64,000 nucleotides of DNA, taken from positions 1,649,638 to 1,713,637 of the forward strand of contig VWND01000004.1 of NCBI GenBank assembly GCA_009599575.1, in the 5' to 3' direction. The stretch's first letter is position 1; every line of letters starts with the position of its first letter. Below are positions 34,217-45,424 of this stretch, one piece after another. Below the pieces are notes generated by a model. It was given only the letters and a program-made list of their open reading frames with translations. It had not been told where the DNA came from and searched no databases. The stretch comes from Blumeriella jaapii (Eukaryota; Ascomycota; Leotiomycetes; Helotiales; Drepanopezizaceae). The position numbers were made by a program, and so were the translations under genes.

Positions 34217-36608
34217 ATAAGGTTTTCGATTTTTTTTTTTTTTTTAAAATCGGCGATATCGAATTTTATAATTATAATACGGTCGGGATTAGCGAGATTT
34301 AAAACGATCGGAACGTCAAAGTATGCTACGAAGCAGCAGTTTCCAAGGTTCCGGATAATTAAAGCAGCGAAGTAAAAGCCGGGGTGTATTTTAAAAGTTT
34401 ATTAAATAAAATTATAAAATATATTAACGAAAAAAGCTATAAACGCTTTTTGGATTTTAATTAATCGAAAATAATATTTGTATATAGCTATTTTTTTTTT
34501 ATAAAATACAATAGTAATTTGTTTTTTCCGTTGTACGATTTTACGTAATTAACGAATTCGCAATTTAGTTTAAATAGATATTAAAATATATTTTCGGTCG
34601 AAAAACCAAAAAAGTCGGCTTTTGGAAATATTTATTATTTCCATTTTTTTTTGTTTTAATCGAATTTTATAATCGCGCTAAAAGCTTTAGGATTTGTTTT
34701 AAAATTTGCGTAGCTTAAATAAGCTTTAGCACGCGTTTTAATAATTTTCGCAGTTTTTCGTCGGAATATAAATTAATTATTAAAATTAATTTCGAATACG
34801 TCGTTATTCGAATTTCTGATAATAGCGAATCGATTAACAAAGCCGATAACGTCGATTTTTTTTATAATTAAATCGCAATACGCCGCGTAATAACGCATAT
34901 AAAAATAACGTAATTTGCCGTGTTTTTTAGCGTTAACGTTATTCGTAAAAACGAAATTAAAAAATCGAAGTTTTTTAGCGAAAAAAAGCTCGAGCAAAAA
35001 CGGATTATCGTTTTTAAAAGTTTTTTTTATTTGCTTTAACGTATTATATTTGCAATTTTCCGAAAAAGATTTGATTTAATTTTCGTTCGAAGCAAAAAAG
35101 AAAAAGCTGACGGATTTATTTGATTTTTATATAAAAGTATCGAAGTAAAACTTTTAAATCGTAACGTCGTCGAAAGCGAAAGTTCTAAGTAAAATAATTT
35201 AATTTTATATTTTTTATATGATTTTTTCCGTGATAATTTCGATATTTTTTTTTAGATTTTTTCGGTCGAATCGTATAATAATCGAAATTTTAAATGTTTT
35301 TATTAAAATTTGAAATATTAGCGATAATAATACGACGTTTTTAAACGCAATAAGCGTTTTTGATATTTGCGTATTTAGTTTCGAAAAATTAAATTTAAAA
35401 TCGTTTGAGTTTTTTTTTTTCGAAATGCCGAAGTTTTTTAAATTTAATTTTGTAAAATCGTCGCGTTTTTTATTAATTAGCTTAAAAATTATAACTCGGC
35501 GTCGATTTCCGGCTGTTTTTATTCGCGGTGCTTTTTTTGCTAACGACGCGAATAGTTTTTTTTTTTCGAATAAAAAAAGTTTCGGAAATATCGGCGCGCT
35601 TTTTTGCGTTTTTTGTTTTTATTTTTTTCGGAATCGTTTTTATAAATATAATAAATTTTTTGTATTCGAATAATCGGTTATTTGTTATTACGCTTTTGAT
35701 TTCGTTTTCGGATTCGTTTTCGATAATTAAAAATAAAAATCGTCGAATTGTTTTAATTGCTTTTAAAATATTAATTATTATCGCGTATGTTTTTTCGAAT
35801 TAAACGAAAATAATATTAGCTTTTTCGTTTTTTTTATTATTGTAAATTTAAAATATCGGAATAGCGTCGTTTTTTTTCTTCGGTATAAAAATATCGCATT
35901 TAGCGACGTTTAGTTTTTTACTTTAAAAAAAGATCAGATTTAAGGTTTCGCAGCCGATTAAAACTTTTTTTAATAATTGCATAACGTCGTCGATTAATTT
36001 GCAAACGGCTATAAAAAAGCTTGTAAACCTGCGGATTTTTGAATTGTTGGTTTTTAAAATTTGCGCTTTGAAAATATAAGCGTTTAGTATTTAAATTTTC
36101 TTTTTCGTAAAAGTAATAGTTTCGAAAAAGCGAGCGAAATGCCGAAATAAAATAATATCGGTAATTTTATTAAAAACATATTTTTAAATTATTTTTTTTT
36201 CGTTGATTTGGCAAAAAGCGTAAAATTCGGTCTGTTTTTTTTTTTTTATTGTTTCGAGCTTTTTTTGCTTCGGCGAAAGTTTTTAAAACGTTGTCGTAAT
36301 TTAGCAGGAATTTATCGTAATTAAAACTTTTGCGAACGAATTTAGTTTTAACGAAGCTTTTATAATCGAATAAAAATTCGTTAACGTTTTCAGTTATTAT
36401 ATCGAATTGTTTTATAAATGTTTTTACGAAAGCAGCTTATTAATTTAAAATAGCAGTATTATATATTTATTTAAATTCGAAGAAATTACGTATAATAGTT
36501 TCGTTTTAAAATAAATTAAAAATAAATTTGCTAAATTTAACAACGCTTTGCTTAGGAAACGATATAATATCGATAGGTTTGTTAATTAAAAAAATATATT
36601 GTATTTAT
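34217..36608 (-). pseudogene. ORF3 of alpha copy D, N-terminal and central part
   Basis: Continues the ORF3 interrupted at 22930. The open piece 34773-34997 reads KKLRFFNFVFTNNVNAKK and FEINFNN, as in the other copies. The plus-strand frames at 35425-35673 and 35528-35803 are antisense. Confidence 0.6.
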
Positions 36609-37042
36609 TAAAAAGTAATTAAAAAAAAGTACGGGAATTGTAAAATATTTGTATTTAAAAATTACGGGAATTCGTATGCTGTTTTTTTAATAAATTATAA
36701 TTGTTCAGACAGACACCCGTTCAAAATAACGAAAAAAGTAAATAATACAAAAAGTAATAAATAATAAAATGCATAAAAAATAATTTTCGTAAAATATACG
36801 AATAATATAAATATATCAGATATGCGGCTTAAACATATACAAAGCTTTTGTTTTGGTAAACAAAAATACAGTTAAACAAAAAAAAATATAATAAATGTTT
36901 TAAATAATATAAAAAAAGATTTCAAAAATAAATAATATATATAAAATAAAACGATTAAATTATATATAAATAAAGCAAAATAAAAACAATAAAATAATAT
37001 ATAATAAAAGGAAAACAATAGATAATAAAAATAATAAAACTG
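36609..37042 (-). other. AT-rich spacer between pol and ORF3 (copy D)
   Basis: Same spacer as in the other alpha copies. No gene is visible. Confidence 0.6.
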
Positions 37043-37786
37043 TTAATAAACAATTTTGTATGTATTGTTTTTTTCTTTTTTTCGATTATAAATAAAATTA
37101 CGATTTGAATTGTGTTTTTAGCAGCGGGATTATCGTTCCGTTGTTTTCAAATTTTTTCAGAAGGTTTTTTTTTTCAGAAATATAATCGCTTTGATCGGAG
37201 TCGTCGTCGGAATCGCTAAAATCGGAATCGCTGTTTAAATCAGAATTTAAAAAATAAATTTATTGGTTTTTTTTGTAAAATCGTTTTAACCGGTTGGCGG
37301 CGAACGTTTTTTTCAGTTTTGTTTTATCGAATTTCGTAAATTTGTAATAATTTTTATTTAATTCGGCTTCGCATACTTCGTAAAGTCCGAGCTATTTATA
37401 ATTAAGTTTAATATCGGCCGATTTGTTAATAACGCGTTAAACGTCGTAAATTAAAATTAGATTTTCTTTTTTAATTAATGTTTTTTTTTAAACTTTGGTT
37501 TTATTTCAGACTTTTATAGCCGCTTTTTTATACTTTTTTTTTTTTAAGATTTTTTTTTTATATTTATATCGCGGTAATTTAGCTGTTTAAATTTTATTTC
37601 TAATAGATTTGCTTTCGTTTTTATTTTAATTACGTTATAAAGCTTTTATATAAGCTATTTTGTTTCCAAAAGCAATCGAGCGTTTTTGCCGTATTAAATA
37701 AAAATAAAATTATTTTAGTAAAAGCGTATATATATATGCGTATAGCGAAAAGCATTTTCGAGAATTTCCGCGACTAACGTTTATAA
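37043..37786 (-). pseudogene. Integrase C-terminal part, alpha copy D
   Basis: Minus-strand end of pol, with the acidic tail near 37190-37240 and the basic post-core region. It is cut at 37786 by copy C and continues at 49083. Confidence 0.7.
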
Positions 37787-38052
37787 TGTAAAACGGTGAT
37801 ATCTTGTATTGATAGGAGTTGGTAGTTTTAGCTATAGTCGAGGAATAGACCCCTCCGAAACTTCCTGCCACTAACTAATTTCAACAGATATAAAAGCAAA
37901 GCACTTTTTTAAATAGTACAAAAGGCATGCAGTTTAATTTATACTTTCATTTATTCTTTTTTTCCTTTTTTCAGTCTTTTCTAGGGATTTTTAAATTATT
38001 CTACCCACCGACATATGGCCGTATTAGTTTGGTTTTCCTATTTACTTTTATA
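37787..38052 (+). repeat. 5' LTR of alpha copy C
   Basis: This 266-bp LTR starts TGTAAAACGGTGATATCTTG and ends TTTTATA. The TATA-like GATATAAAAGCAAAGCA is near 37885-37905. It differs from its 3' partner almost only by C/T and G/A. Confidence 0.92.
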
Positions 38053-38823
38053 TTTGATAATTTACGCAAAGATTTAAACTTCGGTATTTCGTTTTTATAT
38101 ATTCGCCGATGCATTTTTCAAATTCGCAATTAAAATCGATTTCGATATTTCGCTATTACGGCTTAAAAAACTTTTTATATAATATTATTCGCAGCTGTAT
38201 TATATGAAAAACTTTTAATAGCTTTTTTTATTTTACGCATAATTATTAAATTACAAAAGTGTAATATATTTCAGAAACGTTTGAAATTACGGTTAGGCAA
38301 TTTTGAACCGTGCGAAATTCAAAATTCGAAAATCGTTTTTTTGTTTAAAAATAATAAATCGAATATTAATTCGTACGCTTCGACCGTTGCGCTCGACCTT
38401 TTTGAATTAGATTTCTTTTGGTTAAACGCTTGGCGAAAACTTAATTTTTTGATTTTGCGCTTTGTAATTATAGTAATTACAATTTGCGGCTTTTTATTAA
38501 AAGTAGTAAGAAAATAGCTGTACGTGCATTAGTCTGAGCCACGGAATATCGAAACCGTAGATTATATAACAATATTATATTAATTCAATTAATCTATTAA
38601 AAAACAAATTTTTGATTATATTACCTAAATATTTAAACGCAATTTTATTTTATTCAACTTTTTTAAAAAACACAAAAATCTTTTTAATAATTCCTTTATT
38701 AAAAACGATTCTTTTTATACTAAAAACCTTTAATTTGCAATTTCAAAAAACATTTATTTATTTAATTCAAATCCCACCAATATTTTTATTAATATTATAA
38801 ACAACGACGCTTTTCGTTTTTTT
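38053..38823 (+). other. 5' leader of alpha copy C with primer-binding candidate
   Basis: About 770 nt without a convincing gene. The first bases (TTTGATAATTTACGCAAAGA, then TTTAAAC) resemble a mutated complement of a tRNA 3' end; copy E keeps a better version. The stem CCACGG...CCGTAG lies near 38540. Open frames at 38281-38517 and 38612-38800 are not supported by the other copies. Confidence 0.5.
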
Positions 38824-40230
38824 ATACGAGGCCGCATGCTCTTTTTTGGCTCTTTTGATGCATTTTTATTTAATGGCGCTAATATTACCGATTTTATCGA
38901 AAAATATAAAAAAACCTGTAAAGATTTCGGAGTTTTTAAAACTAAAATATTCGATAAACTTCCTCGTTATTATAATCTAATTACTAAAGATATTATTAAA
39001 TCGATGAATAAATGAAAAGTTATTAGGGCTCGAAATTAGCGTAAGCTAATTAAAGTTTTAAAATCGGAATTCCGAAACCACGATCGTTAGCAAATTCGCG
39101 ATACTATCGCTTTTTTTAAATAATTTATTATAATAATCCGCCAAATCAAAAAACTTAAAATTTATTATCGTATTTATACGAAAGTTTTTAACGTTTTCGT
39201 TAATAAAAAAGTCTTAAGCGAGGTTAAGCAAGAAAAATTGTTTTTATTTGGCTTTTCAACCAGTATTCGCAATAAAATTATTAAGCATTTTAAAATTAAT
39301 AAACAAAATTCTGAAACTTTCGATTAATATTTCAAATTTGTGAAATTTGTTTTTAAACAAAACCAAAACGAATGTATTATTAAAATTATAAACCAAAAGA
39401 AATTTCCTTTTTTTATTTATAAAAAAAACGTGAAAACTTTAATGCAAAAATATGCCCAGCCATTAAAAGTTATCGAAATCGCCAAAAAACAATCAGTTAT
39501 TATATTATTTAATCGTTTTGTAAAACCTATTGGCTTGGAAAAGCTTAATAAAAATATCGAAACTTTCGTATTAAAATTTACCGATATTAAAATTCAAAAA
39601 TTTTAAAGCAAAATCGAAAGTTTTATATAACAGCAGAAAAAACTTTTTTACGTTAATTCGGATAATAAAAACGATCAAAATAGCTTTTACAATAATTATT
39701 TCTTTTAAAATACGCGAAACGATCAGCTTCGCTAAATTATCGTAAAAGTAATAACTGCTTAATAGCAATTTTTCCGTGTTAGCGATTAGAATTAGCGAAA
39801 TATTAATTATAATAACGATTATCAAAAGAAAAAAAAAACCAACGCGAAAATCAAAATCGCGGCTATTAAAATAATAAAAATAATTATCAAAACAGATTCC
39901 GTGGCTTTAAATGCGGGTTTTGTAATAATAAAAAAATTTATTGCGAAAAATCTTATATTTGCTTAAAATGCAAAGTATTTAATTTTTGTATAAATAATAA
40001 AATCTGTTATATTAATAAATACGGAGCGATTTGCTTCGGCCCGACGGAAGTAAAAATAAACCTTTTTAACAAAGCTAAAAATCAGAGCTGATTAAATACT
40101 ATTCGCTTGAAAATAAAAAGTACGAAATAAAACGACTGTTTAAAAAATAAAAAAAATGCAAAAACGATTTTTTTTAATAAAAAAAAAATATTTCAAAAAG
40201 CGTATTAATTAAAAAAAAAACTTTTATCCT
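38824..40230 (+). pseudogene. gag of family alpha, copy C (RIP-degraded), Cys-rich C-terminus
   Basis: This is the capsid/nucleocapsid gene. The start codon reads ATA here; copy E keeps ATG at 52827. N-terminal segment: LFFGSFDAFLFNGANITDFI, EKYKKTCKDF and DKLPRYYN, the pattern of fungal Ty3-type Gag. The open piece 39340-39606 contains KNVKTLMQKYAQPLKV and IQKF. A shift in an A-run near 39830 is followed by an Asn/Gln/Arg-rich linker. A Cys cluster at 39912-40032 then reads C-x2-C-x6-C-x5-C-x2-C-x5-C-x5-C, with a further Cys before FGP. This is not the classical CCHC knuckle, but it would suit zinc and nucleic-acid binding. Confidence 0.7.
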
Positions 40231-40429
40231 AAGCGTAAATAAAATTTAAATATATAAATGAAAAACAAATATATATATTACTAATATAATTATCGCATTT
40301 GCAAATATAATAGCTATATAATTAAGCCAGCGAATTACAAAAAAATAAAACGCTTTTATTTTATTTGTTAAACTAATTAATATAAAAAAAAACGTTAAAA
40401 TCGAAAAAAAAAAAATTTTGAAATTCAAA

Positions 40430-43400
40430 AAAAACCGATAAAACTATCAGAAAAACGCTTATAATAAAAAAAATTAACGACGATATAAAAAATATCGACA
40501 CCGATATTCCGGTTTAAATTATTCAGAAAATACCAGCTTTTAAACGCTTATTATTAATACGAAGCGAGAAATAGATCGACAAATATATTAGCTCCGAAGC
40601 CGTCGACGAAGCTATTAAAAAAATTATAAAACAAAAAATTAAATTAAAATTTAACGATTTATTTAATACAAAAAAAAAATTTAACAAAATTATTAATAAA
40701 CAAATCCCTGTATTAAAAAAAAACGAGAAAATCAAAATCATTCGAATAAAAAACGATTTTAAATTAAAAAAAAATCAAAAAAAAATTTACAATATCGCAA
40801 TTAATTTAGCCGATAAAAAAAAATCTTCGGAAAAAATTAGTTTTTTGGCTTTCGTTATAAAAACCCAAAAGTCAAAACGACGAAACTGCTTTTATACAGC
40901 TATAAAAGCATTAAAAATAAAAATAATGCTCGAGAAAAATACGACCGCTTTCGTTTTATTCGATAATAAAGCCGAAATTAATTGCATAAACCAAAAAACG
41001 GCCGAAGCCAATAGTATTTCGATTATTACCGATAAGCGAATAATTTATACCACCGTTAATAAAAATATTATTAAATTTAATAAAATTATACGAAATATAA
41101 AAGCCGATATTAAAAGTATTATTATTTATAAAAATTTTTTAATAATAAAAAAATGCTTTTATTCTATTATTTTTGGAATGCTTTGAATTTTAAAAAGTTT
41201 CGTCAATTTTAAATACACCGAAAACGGCCAGATAAAAGCTTTTTTCTAAAATTAAAACCGATTTTTTCAAAATTAAATCACCGTCGCCGGCGATAAAATC
41301 TTTTTAATCGACGTTTTATCGGAAAACGAATAGCCGGCTTTAATTTTAAAACAAACGCTAAGCTATAACAAAACCTGAAAAATATTCGGCTAAAAGCATT
41401 TACGTCGCTAATCGAAATAGCACTGCGAATAAAATTAATTAATATTAATATTTTTAATTATTAACTCGAGAATAAAAGTTTCGAAGATTTCGTTTTCGTA
41501 TTAAATAAACCCGATTTATATATTTTATTTTCTTATATTAATATTAGTATTTTTTATAAGCGCAAAGCTAATAAAATACGATTCGTAAATTTTAGCGAAT
41601 CCGATAAAAATATCTTCGGAAAATAAACGATTGGTTTGAAAAAAATAAAGCAATAAAACCATTTTAATTAATTATTAACGAATTCGAAAAATTTATTACC
41701 AGCCGATTTTCCAATTTATTATTTGACAGCCGATTTACAAAAAAACGATTTAATAATTTAGTAATCGAAACTCAATTTTTGCCGAAAAAAAAAAAGGTTT
41801 TATACGAAGTTTTACGCAATCGATTAAAAGCTATAGCTTTCGATTTCACCGAAATAAGCTAATTCAGTTTTAACGTTACGTTTTATATCGATATCAAAAC
41901 CGTGCTTTACGAAGCCTGGCAAAAAAAAACCTTTTTAATTTTTAAAACCTTTTAAAATAAAATAATCGAAATGCTAAAAAAACGAATTAAACAAAAAATC
42001 CTCGAATTCTGCCACGGCCTATACAAAAACAAATAGTTTATCGTTGCGAAAAAAAAAAAAGCATTTTTAAACTTAATATCGCAGTCGTCGAAATAAACAA
42101 AATAACGATACGAAACGTTAACGTGCTATTTAACGTCGATTAATTTTTAAATAAATTCGCAGGACTAACGATAGCTTTTTTTTTCGATCTATTTTCCGGC
42201 TACGATTATTTAATATTTAATCCACGATTTCGAAATATAATAGCAATTTAAATTTTAATCGGTTTGCTGCGTATAATCAGAATATTTATAAAAGCTATTA
42301 ATTTAGTCGCTTAATTCGTAAAAGTCGTATATAAGATTTTTATAATTTGCATTTCTGATATTGCTTTTTTTTACGTTAACGACGTCGAAATAAAAAGCTT
42401 CAGATTATATTATAATAATAAAAAGATTTTTTTTAAAATTCGACGCTATATAATAAAATATATTTAAAATATCGATAAAGTTATAGTTTGCTTCGAAAGC
42501 CAAAGCTACTATTGGCCTTCGATTAAAATTTTATATATCCGAAATAAATATCGTCGGTTATATAACTAACAGCGCTGGCCGCCATTTTTAACGAAAAAAA
42601 ATTAAAAAAATTTGCGAATAAAAAAAATATAAAAATATTACCGAAGCCAAAGCTTTTATTAGCGTTGTGATTTATTACCGCAATTAAATCAAAAACTTTT
42701 TTTAAAAAGCTGCATTTATTTACGTTACGATAAAAAAAAAAATCGATTTCGTTTGGGAAAAAAAACAAAACAAAGCTATAAAAATTCTTAAAAACGATTT
42801 TTTATCGGCTTTATCGCTTATGCAAATCGATTACAATTTAAACGCAGGAAAAATTATTTTAATTATCGACGCCAATATTTTCGGTTAGGAAGCTATATTA
42901 CAACAAATCGATAAAAACAAAAAATAATATTTTTTACGATTCGAAAGCGGCTTATAATTCTTCGTAAAAACACGCTACGATGCTACCAAACGAAAATATC
43001 GAAGCGTTTTTAAAATAATAAAAAAAATAAAAAACGAATTATACGGCGTATATTTTATTTTAAAAACAAACGCAAAAGTTTTTGTCGATTAATTAAATAA
43101 AAAAGCCAGTAATTTATTAAAAGCGCTCGTTATTAATTAAATAGCTTAAATGCGATTTATAAACTTCGAAATCAGATATATTAAAAAAACAATTAATATA
43201 GCGGCAAACGGCCTTTTCAAACGACGACGCTTTTATTCGTTTGATTTCGTTAAATAAAGCAAATAAAATATCGACGAATAAATCGTTAACGAAATCGATT
43301 GTTTCGCTATTTGCGCTTTGAATTTTATAAAGCCGAAACTATTGGCGTTGTTATTTCGGCTGGCACCGCGAGTAAAAAATATTAATTTTCGGGCCGAAAA

Positions 43401-44990
43401 AGCATTCGCGTTATTATTTCGGCTAGCACCGCGAATGGATTTAATCGAAAACGATCGGAATAAGCCGATTAACGACGAAAATAAATTTTTAATCGACGAT
43501 TACGAAACCGAAGATTTTTATTTAATCGTATATTATTTAATTATTTTGTTTAAATTATTTAGCGTGCTAAACTATTAATTTAAATTATTTAAAAATCAAA
43601 TTTTCGATTATATTTTAGCCGATAAAAAGCTGTATAAAATAAAAGATAATATATATTAAAAACGCTTAATAATAAATAATAAAGCCGATAAATTTTAAGT
43701 TATAAAAAAAGCTTACGAAAAAGTGTTTTATAAAAAAGCTGAAGCCATTTATTACCGAATTAAAAACGATTTCTAATGGAAAAAATACTTCGAAAACTGT
43801 AAAGCCTTCGTTAAAAGCTGTATTTTTTATTAAAAACGAAAGCTTGGCCGAGAAAAAAACTTATTATATTCGACGTAGTTTTCTAAAGTTTAAGAAAAAA
43901 TCAATTTCGACGTTATACGCGTATTAACTACCGACCGCGGATATATATGCTTCGTACTAGCTATTAACGATCTGTCTGAATAGCTTAAAAAACGATTTTT
44001 CCGAAACGCTATTTCCGAAACTATAGCGACCTTTTTTTAAAAAAACGTTATATATCGATACGATTTATTTAGCAAATTAAACGTCGATAATAAATCCGAA
44101 AACAAAAGCGTTATCGAGATTTTTATAAAAAAATACGAGATTTAACGCATTTAAATCTTAGCTTATAATTCGAAAAGCAACGAATTCGTAGAACGAAACT
44201 ATAAAAATATTTTTAACGGCCTTTCAAAAGCTATTCGAAAAAGCTATAAGCGTTGGTCGCGGAAATTTTCGGAAATGCTTTTTGCTATGCGCATATGCAT
44301 ATACGCTTTTATTAAAATAATTTCGTTTTTTATTTAATACGGCAGAAACGTCCGACTGTTTTTGAAAATAAAATGGCTTGTATAAAAGCTTTATAATATA
44401 ATTAAAATAAAAACGAAAGCAAACTTATTAATTATAAAATTTAAATAATTAAATTATCGCGATATAAATATAAAAAAAATAATTTTTAAAAAAAAAAAAA
44501 TATAAAAAAGCAGCTAAGAAAATTTAAAATAAAACCAAGGTTTTAAAAAAAACGCTAATTAAAAAAAGAAATTTGATTTTAATTTACAACGTTTAGCGCG
44601 TTATTAATAAATCGGCCGATATTAAGCTTAATTATAAATGATTCGGATTTTACGAAATATACGAAGCCGAATTAAATAAAAGCTATTATAAGTTTACGAA
44701 CCTCGATAAAACAAAACTGAAAAAAACGTTCGCCGCTAACCGGTTAAAACGATTTTATAAAAAAAATTAGCGAATTTATTTTTTAAATTTTAATTTAAAT
44801 AGCGATTTCGATTTTAGCGAATCCGACGACGACTTCGATCAAAGCGATTATACTTTTGAAAAAAAAAACTTTTTAAAAAGGTTTGAAAACAACCGAACGA
44901 TAACCCCGCTGCTAAAAGCATAATTTAAATCGTAATTCCATTTATAACTATAAAAAAAAAGAAAAATATATATAAAATTGTTTATTAATT
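40430..44990 (+). pseudogene. pol of family alpha, copy C: protease, RT, RNase H, integrase
   Basis: Protease: the active-site region reads L-F-D-N-K-A-E-I (Asp 40962-40964; D-x-G expected, the Gly codon is now AAA) and ends in SIIFGML near 41180. RT: about 41680-42400, with LYEVLRNRLKAIAFDF and ILEFCHGLYKNK, then Y-V-N-D at 42372-42383 (Y-V-D-D expected). RNase H: about 42790-43200, with I-D-A-N-I-F-G, TRYDATKRKY, ELYGVYFIL and INIAANGL. Integrase: zinc domain near 43700-43860 with His and one Cys changed to Tyr; core A-I-N-D-L at 43970-43984 (Asp to Asn). The Asp/Ser-rich tail near 44800-44860 precedes the end. Gene order PR-RT-RH-IN is that of Ty3/gypsy. No chromodomain was found at the C-terminus. 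Confidence 0.82.
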
Positions 44991-45424
44991 ATTTTATTGT
45001 TTTTATTTTTTTTTTTTTTTATTATATATTGTTTTATTGTTTTTATTTTGCTTTGCTTATATATAATTTAATTATTTTGTTTTATATATATTGTTTATTT
45101 TTAAAACCTTTTTTTATATTATTTAAAACACTTATTATATTTTTTTTTATTTAGCTGTACTTTTGTTTATTAAAACAAAAGCTTTGTATATATTTAAGCC
45201 GCATATCTGATATATTTATATTATTCGTATATTTTACGAAAACTATTTTTTATACATTTTATTATTTACTGCTTTTTGTATTGTTTATTTTTTTCGTTAT
45301 TCTGAACGGATATTTGCCTAAACAATTATAATTTATTAAAAAAACAGCATACGGATTTCCGTGACTTTTGGATACAAATATTTTATAATTTCCGTACTTT
45401 TTTCTAACTATTTTTTAACAAATA
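44991..45424 (+). other. AT-rich spacer between pol and ORF3 (copy C)
   Basis: Low-complexity T-rich stretch, conserved in position and length in all five alpha copies, without a gene. Possible promoter or spliced region for ORF3 (inference). Confidence 0.6.

Noticed and set aside
37782..37786. 5-bp target duplication for family alpha
   Set aside because: B and C both agree over four bases (ATAA/ATAA and ATAA/ATAG) but not over a fifth.
43318..43578. Repeated ALLFRLAPR-type segment (present twice in this ORF and in four copies) as a separate small gene
   Set aside because: It is the linker between RNase H and integrase inside pol; the short internal duplication belongs to the polyprotein region.
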